A model generated the notes under the pieces. That model ran no database searches. It saw nothing but the letters and a program-made list of their open reading frames with translations, and was not told the origin of the DNA. From Allolobophora icterica (lineage: Eukaryota; Annelida; Clitellata; Crassiclitellata; Lumbricidae), in assembly GCA_963556255.1 (NCBI GenBank), contig OY744605.1, forward strand, positions 42,446,335 through 42,510,334: a DNA stretch of 64,000 nt, in the 5' to 3' direction. Every line of letters starts with the position of its first letter. The stretch's first letter is position 1. Positions 25,953 through 38,215 of this stretch are shown one piece after another. The position numbers and the translations under genes were made by a program.

Positions 25953-26557
25953 CAGTGCCGGCCTTTGGGGCCCCGTGTGAACCTTGCGGTCGCACGGGGC
26001 CCGCAACTTGGGGAGCCCGAAAATGTCACAGAAAATTAATATGAACAAAGACACCCTAACGATAATATTATGGTTTCGATTAAATCTTCTCTTTTGTCAA
26101 TAAAATAAAAGTCAACTTCATCTGTATCTCAGAACTCTTGTGTATACATGTAGTTGAATTTGACTTGTTGTACTTGTTAACAATCTACTAAAATAAAATG
26201 ATTATAGCAATGAAAAACAATTCTACATATTTCATGGGGTGGGGTGTACAGTATACTCTGCACGGGGCCCAAAATATCCTATATTGTGGGGCGTGGTGGC
26301 TCAGTGGTAAGTTCGGCGCCTTGTGACCAGAGGGTTGCAGGTTCGAATCACACTCTAGCCGCTGCGTACGGACCTTGGGCAAGTCCTTCACTCGCAATTG
26401 CTCGTGGCGCTTCGGCGTGAAAATTCCGGCACAGTACCGGTATCAAATGCTGTAGTCGGGAGCGCCTCTGAGTAGTAGTTGACTTCGAGAGGCGCTATAG
26501 AAATATCCGGAATAAATAAATAAAATAAATAAATAAATAATCCTAAGGCCGGCACTG
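25953..26557. mobile_element. hAT-like MITE with nested SINE
   Basis: The ends are inverted repeats (CAGTGCCGGCCT on the left and the complementary AAGGCCGGCACTG on the right), flanked by a 7-bp direct repeat GTTGGAG (25946-25952 and 26558-26564). CAGTG-type termini with a short target duplication are usual in hAT elements, whose duplications are normally 8 bp, so one base may have changed. There is no transposase. About 255 bp near its right end belong to a later SINE insertion; without it the element is about 350 bp. Confidence 0.8.
26285..26541 (+). repeat. tRNA-derived SINE with LINE-type tail
   Basis: The head is tRNA-like (A box GTGGCTCAGTGGTAAG, B box GGTTGCAGGTTCGAATCAC). A central body follows, then a tail GCGCCTCTGAGTAG...GAGGCGCTATAGAAAT and (AAAT)n. 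The tail matches the 3' end of the LINE at 62.73 kb, so it was probably mobilised by that family's reverse transcriptase. It sits inside the hAT-like MITE. Confidence 0.85.
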
Positions 26558-29500
26558 GTTGGAGTTTACTTTTGCCAGTCTGTGTATTGGAATTATTCTT
26601 TGTTTCTGCCGTGGATTTTTTTCGTTTTGACGGTATTTTCTTTGGGCTTGTTTCCTGGCCTACATGGCTGCATGAGGAGGGATGGGCTTCCTGGCATCGG
26701 GAAACCACAGACCTATGCAGTCTGCAGCCAGGTATTCATCTGAGTGGAGCGACATGGGTCATTGGATTAACCAGTGGGACTTCCATTTACCAACCAGCAG
26801 GCAACGAATAGCTGAACACCTGGCTCAAAAGATAACGAATGTACCAAGGATGACACAACTCTGAACACGATGTTATCTGTCAATCATGGATAGGAATTTG
26901 TTGATCAGCCTCTGTGTGTGTGCAAGATTCCACCATTGATGATGATGACTCTCCTAGTTTTTTTGGCATTTTTTGCTTACTAATGAAACGTCTGTTTTAA
27001 CATCATTTAGGCTAGCATACAGAGCAGCATCTCCGACTAGTTTCTTCTGGAGTGGTGTTATATAAAATTCAAATTACAATTACAACGCTTAAAATTACAA
27101 ATCTTTCAGCTGGCTACAAAGTAACTTCCGCTGGCATATGTTGCAAGAGACATTACCCTTCCTCAATGGGGTGCTCAAAAGATTCAGATGGGGGAACTAA
27201 AGCAGAACCTGAGAACAAATCAAAGCCATATTGCATCAAACATCTTAAACAGCTATTCATCAACCTAGATTTCTGGAAGGATAATTTATTAGTGTTTTTT
27301 TCAAAACGTCACCTGTCACAGGCCCAACAAAGAAGTCATAACAACACCTTAAACTGAACATCACATAAAGATAGATACATGTATCTTGTCAAACAATAAA
27401 GCTGTATAGCTTGTCAAGAAACTCATAGCCTTAATCAGAATATTAAAAACACTGGAAACTTCAGCCGAATCAGTAAAACTCTTGTCTTTCAAGTTCACAC
27501 ATAAACCTTGAATTTCAGCACTGACAGGGTTAGGCTCCCACTGCTTCCATTATGTAGTATAAGATAAGATTAATTGCCAGTATAACCAAACACAGGTAGC
27601 ATCTGTCACAAATGAAAACCGTATTTGTATGCTGTCATATCATGAAACCTCCTCAGCTCATCAGTTCATAGCAGGAAGTTCCATTTTTTCTGTTGTCTTC
27701 CTCATCTGATTCTGTGTGGAGCCATTTATATCTTTCACCAAATAAAAACCCATCTCTTATGATAATGACGATTGTGCGTACAGATAGGCAATAAGAGGTA
27801 ATATTGACAAAGGCAGCGCTGTAAACCGCTGCCAAGATGACATAAACTGTCTCAAGAAGAATCATAGCTTGGATATAAAGACAGCCCATAGATGGAGATG
27901 CTGGAAATGTTCTGATAAGGATTCGGTCTGAAAGTCTTAATTCCTGCCTCTTTTGGCAGATTCGGTCAAGCTGTCTCTTTCTGAAAAGCAGTCTCAACAA
28001 ATCAGCTGGCAACATTAAGGTCCTGCAGGATTTGGGTGGTGACACACTGGTCAAGATAAGCGTATCTAGTTGCCATGTCTGTAAAGCAGAACCAATTCAG
28101 CCACATCCATTAATACTATCACACACAGACGTCAAACCAGTGATACGCATGATACCTACAGAAAACACTATTAATACTTGGGCATTAAACTGCTTTTCTG
28201 CTTGTCAAATACACCTAGGCCACAAACATTTATATTTTGCATGTAGCCGATGCTATGAATTAATTACTATACATACAGACTGGTATTTGATTTGCTTATA
28301 AAGGTGACAATCCAACACCAGGCAAATGTATACTAGTATACAAATATGCAGAGGATGAATGCATATACTAGTATACATGCAAAAGAATGACTCAAGATAC
28401 CTCTTAGACATTTGTATTACTACTATTTAGTAAAGGGCTTGCAATTATTCCTGTGAATGGTTTGAAGTGCTCAGTTGTATGCTTAAGCATGTGAATCACC
28501 AAATGTGTTAGATTTCACAGACAGCTTAAGCAGAAAATGAAACAACAGAATGACATATGGTAGTTGATGTTGATGCCTATCATTTCTGGGTCCTGCTCCA
28601 CTTCATGGTATTTTTCATGCCTGACGAATCAAAGACCATCCGCTGAAAAATTAATAACACAGAACAACTGCTCCACAGACCTCAATGATTGCTGACCCAT
28701 TCACTTGCCAATCAATAACCCACCACAAAGCAAACACATAACAAAGCCGGCTTCTACTTTTGGAACAAGTGGTCCTAATGAAAGCCTGAAGCAACACACG
28801 TCAAACCACACACTAGCAAGGCATCTGGCCTGGTTTATGATTCTGAGGGTTTCTGCAGAATGCTTCCTTTGTCAACCTGACACTTATTTTTGCACTTCAA
28901 CAATGAAACTGCGCCTAGCCAGTCAAAGAACATTTGTCCAGAATACACCATGCAAAACCATGTTGAATGGGGATGGCTCATAGGTGTTAGATTCGCACTG
29001 CTTCACCCAGGGGCCATTGCTAAAACTGACACCATCACAAAGGCCTAACAAGCCTGTCTCCAAACAGTGGTAAAATAAAGCACAATAGATACCAATAAAT
29101 CACCAAATCCTGATAGCAAACTGCTTAATCACCAGCTGCTAAACCATAAGGAGCAGCACAGCTTAAAAAAGGCACTGCCATAATTAATCATTATATGGCA
29201 AACCATGTTTATGCATCTTCACATTGTTATCAAAAACAGAATGACTAAACATATGGCACCCTCACTCTTTCACATTCACTTGCTTCAATTTGTTTGAGTA
29301 TAACTTTAGGCAAAGTAATTTGTTCAAACGCATAAAGGTTAAATGCATTAAGAAAAGCCGATCAATGCAGCACCTAGACCAAAACCAAGTTAATACCAGG
29401 TACAAGTATTCAGAACAAACCAAAAGAAGGCATTAAGAGATATACTTCAACAATTAAAAGGAATTATATAGAAGACAATTGCTTTAGACGTAATGCTTTT

Positions 29501-30535
29501 ATGTCATTGCTTCAGAGTTCTTCACTGGGCAGTGGAAAGGTGGTCTGGTTGTTTTCCCACCCTCCTTTACTTCCACAACGTCACAAGGTATGTTTCTTTT
29601 GTCAGCCTTCTAGAAAAGGCTGTCATGCAACCTGTGACATCAACTTCTTGTCTTCTCCTGCATTTATTTTGCCAGCATTATATACGAACATGGTCTTATT
29701 TTGTCAGGTAAGGAATAGCGAAGCACCTCTGATGAGCTTTCAAGTACTGGAGCGTTATAAATTCGCATCTATAATGATTCTGCTTAGAAAAGTCTGCAAA
29801 AGAATTACCCTCTGCTGATAGGTTATTATTTAACCAGTGCCTGCTATGAATTTCCCAGCACTTTGCAGTCTTGCTAAAGAATCACCAATACAATCCAGCA
29901 CATTAGACCCTCTTGGTGGGTGTTGTCATGTTTGCATAGATGCAGTGCCGTATTTATCTTTATCCTCTGTAAGCCAATTACAGCCGAAGCAGAGGGCACA
30001 GGGTGCAGTATCTCTGGCCTCTTCAGAAGCCTTTCACACTGATTTCCGGTGGCCTTCCGTTTTCTTTGTTTCACACTGGCTTCGACCAGAAGCCATGGGC
30101 CAGCTAATGTAACCTGGCAGGACACTAATAACGTCTAGCAGCCACTCTGTAACAAACTGCTCTTAGCAGTACAAAAGATAGCTATACATACATCATACCA
30201 GACTTATTCAGATTTGACCATCTTGAACTAATCAAACCACAATCAGCCAAAACCAAACTAGAGAGTATCAAATTGAATTTGCAATGAAATATTTATTGAG
30301 TCACCAAGAGGTAATGCAGTGCAGAACCGCAAAGCTTATGCACATAAATGTGTATATATTGATGCACATACATTTCCTTTAAAGGAATACATATATACAT
30401 GCACACATATGTACAATATACACATACAAGCCTATAAATATATATACATGTATATTGCCTCAGATTCAAGTATTGATGTCTGGCATGCAAATCTCATATA
30501 ATTCTCATTATTATTATTACACAAATTACATATAT

Positions 30536-30602
30536 ACATACATATATATATATGTATATAAACTATATATATATATATATGTATATAAACTATATATATA
30601 TG
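30536..30602. repeat. (AT)n microsatellite cluster
   Basis: Several AT runs broken by GTATATAAAC, giving YIYIYI-type false frames on both strands. Confidence 0.9.
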
Positions 30603-31016
30603 CCAAGCTGTCTGGGTCTGTCTGGGTTGGTTCATTAAAGCATTATTTAACTGACCCAGTTTATGAAGAATCACAGGTGGTAAAATCGGTCAGTTAAATA
30701 ACCTTCATTTTTCTTGATTTCAACAAAGAATTTAGCACACATGCCATTGCAATGCACTTCTTGCAGTTTATGAAGTCTTGCTCAAGATTATTAACTACAA
30801 TAAAAGCTAAGAATTCAATTAATACAACAGACATTATATAGAAAATGTGTTATTCCTTTTTTGGTAAGTTCGATTCATCTGATCTCTTGACTAGATATCA
30901 GAGTGCAATCAAGCCAAAATATCAACAATATGTGTCAAAGACTAAGTAACAACTAAAACTGAATAAGTACGCTTACAATTCATCCACTCAGAAGGAATAA
31001 CTAGATGTTCAACACG

Positions 31017-31130
31017 TAAGATGAAATGGGTGAGGAGAGCCAAGATGAAACAGGTGAGGAGAGTTAAGATGAAACAGGTGAGGAGAGCCAAGGTTAAACA
31101 GGTGAGAGCCAAGATGAAACAGGAGAGTTC
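31017..31130. repeat. minisatellite, unit about 24 bp
   Basis: Four to five units of GTGAGGAGAGCCAAGATGAA type, with single-base differences and a shortened last unit. Confidence 0.85.
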
Positions 31131-33713
31131 TCAGCTATGATGGAAATACTTTAGGCAGTGGCCAAGACAAACAAGCATTTCAAGAGAATGTCTTCATAGA
31201 AAAATAATATATGAAACAGCAGACATTAATTTAGTCAAAGTTCTGTGACACCTCAACAGTTGGGTAATAAAGGATAGTCACTGCCTCCTACAGTAAGAAA
31301 TTATTGTGACCTTTTGAATTAATTAGATAAAACTGTCTGGTGGCAGGTGACAGTGAATGTACTTTCACACCAGACAGTTTCAGTCATCAAACATTGGCAT
31401 CTGATTTCAGCAGACATTAGCTTTAAGAGTCATTAGCTTTAACAGTGTCTTGACTCAGTCTCTGTAAAAAAAATACATGTAAGAAAAATAGCCATGCAAA
31501 AAAGCCATATGAAAACGACATCCAAACCTAGAGCCATAATAACAGTTACCAAAAGACACTCAATGGAAAATATTTGTATCGTTTGCTATTTGACAGGACA
31601 ACACAAACGTGTGCTCTGTGAAGCCCCATAATTAGCACACTCTTGTAAATATTGTCCCTTTGACATAATGTCCTTACATAAAGGCATCTGAACAACTACC
31701 TGAGGCCTGTGTAATAATTTAGTAGAAAACATCCTCCATTCAAGGCATTCAAACAGAAGAAATGCTCAACAACAAGAGAAGCCTTGACAATGACACATAG
31801 GCACACACAGAGAGAGCGAGGAGGACAGACTGACAAAGAGACATCCTTCAGCTAACAAGTTCAAGAGTACTGACACTCAATAAACTCATCTCCCCACTAA
31901 CTCACACAAACAGAAGCACATAGGTCAAGCAACAAACACAATCTTACACCATAAACCATACATCCATACATAAATCCCTATGGAAGGACAATTAAGTTAC
32001 CAGTAAGCAAGTAAGTATCAGCAGGTAAGCATGCAAAAATCTGTACAATACAATACAAGTAAACAAGTAAGTACCTATGCAGGCAAATACAAAACATACA
32101 ACATGATGATCATTCATTTACGGCATTATATTTTCTTCTCAATCAGATGTAGCATTTACGGGCATTGTTCAACAAAGAGACAAATTATCAGGTTGTATTG
32201 TTATTATTGTAAAAACATAAAACACAGCCCTCTAAAGTCTCTAAATATAATTATGTAAACACTAGCTTTATTAGACATTAAATATTTACAAATACAGACA
32301 AAAACAATTTCAAGTAATCCTATTAGTTTATGAAAACATGAAACTGTGCATCTAACACACCAAAAAGTGTAGTCCTGAAAGTACTAAAAGACAAGATTTT
32401 TCACTTGGAACCGAGTGAATATACAGAACAAAGCATATTCCGTTACCAACATGGTTTTTGCAACATTCTCCAGCTGAATCATGTCCCTAACCTCTGCACT
32501 TCCTCTCTCACACACTCCCTAGTATATTTACAAGCTGTATTCCCTGCTTCCCTTCACAAAACAATTTCATCACATGAATGAATCAAACAACAAAACAAAG
32601 GCACGAGAATTACTCACGCCCATCAAATGACCTAAACACCTGATAAAGTGCACTGATACACCTTGGCACAACTAAGGTAGCATGGGCAATGCCATAAATC
32701 TGCGCTATTAGCTGTCTGCAAAAATGAAATAATCATCACAACTGCATCAGAAGGAAAGCCTCCTTATCACCTTTCTTTTTATGAGGTGCAGCCATTCAGA
32801 CTTCCGGCATGTCTACGTCTCAAGGCAGCTGAGTTAGAACTGTTTCCTGCCCCGTCCATCTGCTGCAGATGGCACAGTGGCGATGTTGCATTCAGGTTAC
32901 AACCACAGGCATACAATTATGACTAGTTTTAAATCACTTGGGAATCATAAACTTAATAGCATGATTTCCGTTTTGAACTATAATTATCACAACATGATTT
33001 TAGTTTTGAATCACGTTGAATCACCTGAAACAAGCTATTAGGTACAGTGACATGCTGTAGAGTTCTACTGTTAAATATTTTAATATAAATATGCATGTAA
33101 TTATGTATCCGAACACTCAAATCACCTTTCCAAACTTCATATGTTTCTTGAGCAATTTCTAGCAGTAAACTTCTAATTTAAGTTGGAAACCATTTCAGAA
33201 TGACAATCCAATGCATAAAAAGCACAAAGTTTCAAATCATTGTACGAGAGCACAAAACCGATAGGTCCGAATATGCTGCAGTGAGCAGAGTTTATCGAGC
33301 CAACTGCTTCGATACATGAACACAGAGCGCCCTTATATTTTCTGAAGACTGACCATCTGTGCTTGCCCAAAGAAGCATCTTGAATGTAAATTTTCCTCAA
33401 CCAGTAGCCAGTGCACATGCTCTAGCATGTAGTTTGAAACATGCAACTCAAGTTTGCATGATATGTGCCCTTTCCTCATCATGATCTTTGTCTTATATAA
33501 ATCACTGAATATACTCTTTTTTCAAATGTTCCTTTTGCCGGTTTCGTTCTCGTGCACAAAGGTCAAACAGCCTATAGTGACCATCCTAAAAACCCGGCAC
33601 TTCAAACCCAAAACGATGTAGTTGCTCACACGAGTAACAACTCACATTTCATCATGTGCCATCAAAAACGCAACTTAGTCGAAATATGATTATCCGAAAA
33701 TTTGAAATCTTAC

Positions 33714-33786
33714 CAAATGTGATTCCAAGAAGCATGCAAAACGCTCCTATTCCAACAAAACCGGTGCGAAACATTGCACGATTCAT
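33714..33786 (-). CDS. DCC: DCC/neogenin-like exon 1: signal peptide
   Basis: The minus-strand ATG at 33786-33784 opens 24 codons that end at donor TTTG|gtaaga (33714-33713). The peptide has basic residues near the start (MNRAMFRTG) and a hydrophobic core (FVGIGAFCMLLGITFG), a classic signal peptide for a type I membrane receptor. Its phase-1 end joins exon 2 exactly. It is not a long open frame, so it was found by scanning for a signal peptide with a fitting splice site. The distance of 24 kb to exon 2 is the main uncertainty. Confidence 0.7.
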
Positions 33787-36002
33787 TTGCCTTTAACTCA
33801 GACGCATACACAATCCACGAACTCCATTAAATCCAAGTCAAAAGCTTTGTTCAGCGGTTTGTTCTGAAAACCATAGTTTATCCAAACCACATTAATCCCT
33901 CAGTACATCGTTACGTCCAGGTAGCAAGGTGGGTAGGTAGATCGGTAGGTAGGCAAGCCTTCGTAGCAGCAATCGCATAACAAATCTTTAGTAAATCTGC
34001 AATCAATGACTAAATAACTGTGCGAAGCTGATGTTGAAAACGTTGTAAACGATGCATTAAAGCTATGCACACGGTTCGATTTTTCGGCTTGTACTCATAC
34101 ACGCGATGCCCAATTCACACCGAATCCGTTCTTTACAATCGCCAGTATTCTTCATTCACGCTGTTTAAAATCAATCCAATCGATAGCAGCAGCTAGAAAG
34201 CACCCAGAGTCACACGCACTGTCAAGCACCCACTAGATGGCGTAATTCAGTTGGCTGATTTGTACTCTTTGCTTCGTGTTGTTGCTATCGTCCTCATAAG
34301 AAGGCGCCGTTATATAAATTAATATCATCATCGTCGTAAACGTAAATTTTATCTCGAGAGCTACTTAAAGCTAAGAAATCTATCAAAAGAGGAATGGTAA
34401 ATCGTTGAAGTAGTTGTATATCATTATCCAGGTGCATCCTTATCCACAAACATCGCCCCGTTTCAATTTTTATACTTTATATTAACTATGATGTGTTACT
34501 CCACCCAGGCAATGTTTTACTCTGCAAAATAATGTACTTATTTGTTGATTTTTATTCATAAATATAATTGACTGAAAGCATTTGTCACGTAAACAAGACG
34601 CGATACTTTCCTATCCGCCAGAGGGCCGCCCTCAGCCTAGTCACACCACTCACACGGCGGTAAGTAGGGAGTTTCCAGACCTGTTAGAGAGTTTCCAGTA
34701 GGCCTACTTTGCATTGCAGGTCCTTGCTGATAAGCTAAGCGCTTGGCCCGGCTCATTCACGAGCGCCGCATCAAGTCAGAGGGGTTGTCCAACGATAAGC
34801 TTACCATTTGAAGAAAATGAAATTCGGTTTGCTAGAAGACTAGAGAGCGAGAGACAGACAGACTGACTGACATGATATAGATTATTTGACAGCTGTGGCA
34901 CAAATGCCCATTATATGACACCTGTGGCACAATAGTTACTATATGACACCACGTGGCACAATTCCCATTATTTGGCACCTATGGGCTATGGCACATTGGC
35001 CATTATTTGACGTAGACCTATGTAGCACAGTGACCACTATTTGACACCTGTACGTGGCACAATGCGGGTCATGTTATACTAGCTTCAGTGAATGTGGCTG
35101 TCTGGGCCACAAAAGCGTTATCTACGCATTCTACCTGATCTAGTTTACGATGAATAATCTAAAAGCGGTCAGTTATTATAATGCCTTGTTTTTAAGACAA
35201 TGGACGTGGTTGCATACCGGCGATACCGCGCGTATACTTCTATACGTAGGCCTACCGATATAAGCACATGCTAATGGCAATTTCTCAGCGCCACACAAAA
35301 GTCGCCTCAGTGAGACCCGCTTATTCCCCAGGACTAATGCAGGACTAAAGGTCTATCTAATAAAGTCCGCAACAGCCAGGTTGTTTGATGGGTTTCGATG
35401 CCTGGAGGACATAATATCCCCAATCCGAGGTGTCAAGGCGGAGATCTACGGAATATGGTACTATATGGTGGGTGATGTTGGGTAGGTCCTTGAGTTGAGA
35501 CCACTGGAACAAGGTAACTTAATTACGGCCTATAGATTTACCAAGAAGTTTCATTGTTATAATCGCGACGCACAAGTTTCTTCCGAAGTAGGCCCTATAG
35601 GCTACGATTAGATGGCGGTAGAGTAACTGCAGGGTAGACTAAACGGACGTTCACGAACTTTCCTCGTAGAAAGACTAAACGGACTGTTTAGCTTAGAACC
35701 GCTAACGAGCTACTACAAACAAATCTAGCTTAATCTCTTCCACGTAACTTTTTATGTCTATGTTGTAGCATCCACTGTTAGGCGATTTGCCTTACTCTTG
35801 GTAGATCTTAGGTCGATTCGGCAACATCTGAATCGAGATTTGAGACGTATACGATTTCGTTTCACATTCATGACTCGTAGGACTGCAGCAAACAGCGTTC
35901 GAACACATCCTATTCACTAGATGGCGTATTCATCACCTATGGAGCAGAGCTATCTATTATCGGTAATAGAATGATAGCTCTGCAATGGAGCAGAACTAGA
36001 TG
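33787..36002. other. 5' flank of the receptor gene and intergenic DNA
   Basis: The 5' UTR and promoter of the minus-strand gene should lie within the first few hundred bases, but I see no clear initiator. Near 34300-34335 a 'ggcgccgttatataaattaa' tail with ATC repeats looks like a LINE/SINE 3' end rather than a promoter. At 34880-35065 a minisatellite of about 35-bp units (TATTTGACACC...GTGGCACAAT) occurs in about five degenerate copies. The rest is unassigned. Confidence 0.5.
34880..35065. repeat. degenerate minisatellite (TATTTGACACCTGTGGCACA type)
   Basis: About five units of 32-40 bp containing ATTTGACACCTGTGGCACAA and CCCATTAT-like spacers. Confidence 0.75.
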
Positions 36003-36008
36003 AGATAG

Positions 36009-37325
36009 CCAGTCTTGTTGTCCTCGAGACCAAGGTCTTGGTCTCGACTCTCGAGTGCACTCGAGTTCGTTTTAAAAAGTCTTGGTCTTGGTCTTGAGAC
36101 CAAAAGTCTTGGTCTTGGTTCAAGACCTTGGTCTTGGTCTCGCAAGAACAAGACCAAGACTCGGCTGTCAATATCAATCAATCAATCAATCAATCCTTTT
36201 ATTGAAGCCATTTGAAGTACAAGGAAAATACAACATAAAAGTTTGAACTTTGGCAACAAGAGGAGACCCAAAAGGGATCTTGATCCCGCTTAACAGGGCC
36301 ACCTAGTTAACATTTATCGTAATACAAGTAAATGTCAGCACAATCAATACTTTTAACGGTAACATCGATCAAGTTATATGATCAGCAAGTAAAAGAAACA
36401 ATGATAGAACTCTTAACTAAAGAACTTAACTACCAGTACACATGGATTCCAACTAAGATATACAGATCAATTGTCATTAGTTACAAAGAGATGAAAAAAA
36501 ACAAACAAACAAAAACAAACAAACAACAGTGCCTGTGTAAATAAACACAAATATGAACAAGCCCTTAACAAAACTCAAGAATTTAAACAATTTTATCAAG
36601 CCTGTTTGCATCATACGAAAAATATCTACGGACGGATAAGCCTACAAGTCTTGTTGGTCAGGAAAACCCATCAGCAGTAGCATCAGTTATACTGTGTCTG
36701 GAAGCCCTGCCGAGACTTGTTTCTGAAGCCAGATGGTCTGTTAAAAGGGCTCACGATTTGTACATTTTACACCCAGTGCTAAAAGGCACTGAACCGTGTG
36801 CCAGTGACTTCGCATAGAACGTATTTTTCACATGGCAGAATTATTGCCAGAATACAGTATAAGTGAGGACCCACAAGACACGTCTTGGTCAGGAAATTCT
36901 GAGCGAATTGGTTTTTATAAAATATGAAAGGCATTTGGAATAACATTTTGCATTAAGGACTTTTGTAAATTCGCATTCGGGATTCTCGATCTTCAGTCTG
37001 CATTTAAAGTTAATTTGCTTCAATAAAATAAAAGACTCACGTTTTCATTAAAATAGCGAATTTTCCGACTTAACCTTTTTTTTAGTAAGGAATAAAAGTC
37101 TTGACTTAACTGTGATTTTTTGGGTCTTGGTCTCGGTCTTGGTCTTGAGGTTCAAGGTCTTGGTCTTGAGGTTCAAAGTCTTGGTCTTGGTCTTGAGGTT
37201 CAAAGTCTTGGTCTTGGTCTTGAGGTTCAAAGTCTTGGTCTCGGTCTTGAGGTTCAAAGTCTTGGTCTTGGTCTTGAGGTTCAAAGTCTTGGTCTTGAGG
37301 TTTAAGGTCTGGACAACAACACTGG
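36009..37325. mobile_element. non-autonomous TIR transposon, copy A (GGTCTT-rich arms)
   Basis: The termini are CCAGTCTTGTTGTC (left) and its near-complement GACAACAACACTGG (right), each followed inward by tandem GGTCTT/AAGACC hexamers. AGATAG flanks both ends (36003-36008 and 37326-37331). Next to copy B it forms a large inverted repeat. It carries an extra ~380-bp insertion (36173-36553) compared with B, which looks like a LINE 3' end with an (ATCA)n tail. No transposase is recognisable. The superfamily is unresolved; a 6-bp target duplication does not by itself decide it. Confidence 0.75.
36173..36553 (-). repeat. insertion in transposon copy A: probable LINE 3' end
   Basis: This block is absent from the aligned position in copy B. 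In minus-strand orientation it ends in TCAATAAAAGGATTGATTGA-type tail sequence, as expected for target-primed reverse transcription. It has no coding content of note. Confidence 0.6.
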
Positions 37326-37331
37326 AGATAG

Positions 37332-38209
37332 CCAGTCTTGTTGTCAAGACCTTAAACCTCAAGACCAAGACCAAGACCAAGACCTTGAACCTCAAGACCA
37401 AGACCAAGACCAAGACCTTGAACCTCAAGACCAAGACCAAGACTTTGAACCTCGAGACCAAGACCAAGACCAAGACCTTGAACCTCAAGACCAAGACCAA
37501 GACCAAGACCCAAAAAATCGCAATCAGGTCAAGACTTCTAAAATTGTCAAGTCGGAATATTCGCTATTTTAATGAAAACATGAGTCTTTTATTTTATTCA
37601 ATCAAATTAACTTTAAATGCAAACTGCAGAGAAATTCGAATTTGTATTCAAAAGTTCTTCATGCAAACTATTATTCCAAATGCCTTTTATATTTTATTAA
37701 AAAAAACAATTCGCTCAGAATTTTCTGACCAAGACGTGCCTTGTGGAGCCTCATAAAAATTCCGCCATGTGGAAAAATACGTTCTACAGGTGCTGAAGTC
37801 GCTGACACACACAGTAACTTTTCAAGCACTGGATGTAAATGTACAGATAGTGAGTCCTTTTGAAATCTTCACAGACTAACTGTTGCTGATGCCAATGGGT
37901 TTTCCTGACCAACAAGACTTGTATCCATCCATAGATATTGGTCGTATGATGCAAGCAGGCTTGATGCAGAATTCTTGAGTTCTGTTAAATGACTGTTCAT
38001 ATTGACAGCCGGTCTTGGTCTTGGTCTTGTGAGACCAAGACCAAGACTTTGAACCTCAAGACCAAGACCAAGACCAAGACCTTGAACCTCAAGACCAAGA
38101 CCAAGACCAAGACCTTGAACCTCAAGACCAAGACCAAGACCAAGACTTTTAAAAACGAACTCGAGTGCACTCGAGACCAAGACCTTGGTCTCGAGGACAA
38201 CAAGACTGG
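37332..38209. mobile_element. non-autonomous TIR transposon, copy B (inverted relative to A)
   Basis: It begins CCAGTCTTGTTGTCAAG and ends GACAACAAGACTGG, again bounded by AGATAG (37326-37331 and 38210-38215). Its internal sequence is the reverse complement of copy A over about 850 bp, including AT-rich central stretches. Long arrays of AAGACC produce false frames with KTKTLNLK or VLVLRFK repeats on both strands. Confidence 0.75.
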
Positions 38210-38215
38210 AGATAG

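Larger units (their letters stand above)
9748..33713. other. first intron, about 24 kb
   Basis: This interval links the signal-peptide exon to exon 2. Phase continuity means no further coding exon is needed. It holds microsatellites (11.47, 11.84, 18.85, 30.54 kb), minisatellites (16.25, 20.86, 31.02 kb), LINE remnants (17.5-18.8, 20.3, 22.1, 23.95 kb), SINEs (25.64, 26.29 kb) and a hAT-like MITE (25.95 kb), listed separately. The intervals 9.75-11.4, 12.0-16.2, 24.1-25.6, 26.6-30.3 and 31.2-33.7 kb show no feature I can support. Confidence 0.65.
481..33786 (-). other. DCC: DCC/neogenin-like netrin receptor gene, 5' part (seven exons)
   Basis: Seven minus-strand coding exons (33786-33714, 9747-9567, 8781-8657, 5333-5049, 3312-3150, 1415-1273, 762-481) have GT-AG boundaries and compatible phases (1, 2, 1, 1, 2, 1, 1 at successive junctions). 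Together they give about 417 codons: a signal peptide and four Ig-like domains. Ig1 and Ig3 are each split over two exons totalling exactly 306 nt. The order signal-Ig1-Ig2-Ig3-Ig4 and the residues around the second cysteines match the N-terminus of DCC/neogenin/frazzled receptors, which bind netrin and RGM proteins at the cell surface. The fibronectin III repeats, transmembrane segment and cytoplasmic P motifs expected in this family would lie beyond the left edge. The family call rests on Ig-domain resemblance and gene architecture; another Ig-superfamily guidance receptor is the alternative. Confidence 0.8.

Noticed and set aside
27653..28054. 133-residue minus-strand frame in the first intron
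   Set aside because: No recognisable domain, no splice context that fits the receptor gene, and no similarity to neighbours.
29493..30125. Overlapping frames of 72-105 residues on both strands
   Set aside because: No domain or repeat signature; length is within chance for this composition.
37048..37756. Open frames of 152 and 214 residues with VLVLRFK and KTKTLNLK repeats
   Set aside because: They are read-through of GGTCTT/AAGACC tandem arrays in transposon arms, open on both strands and several frames.
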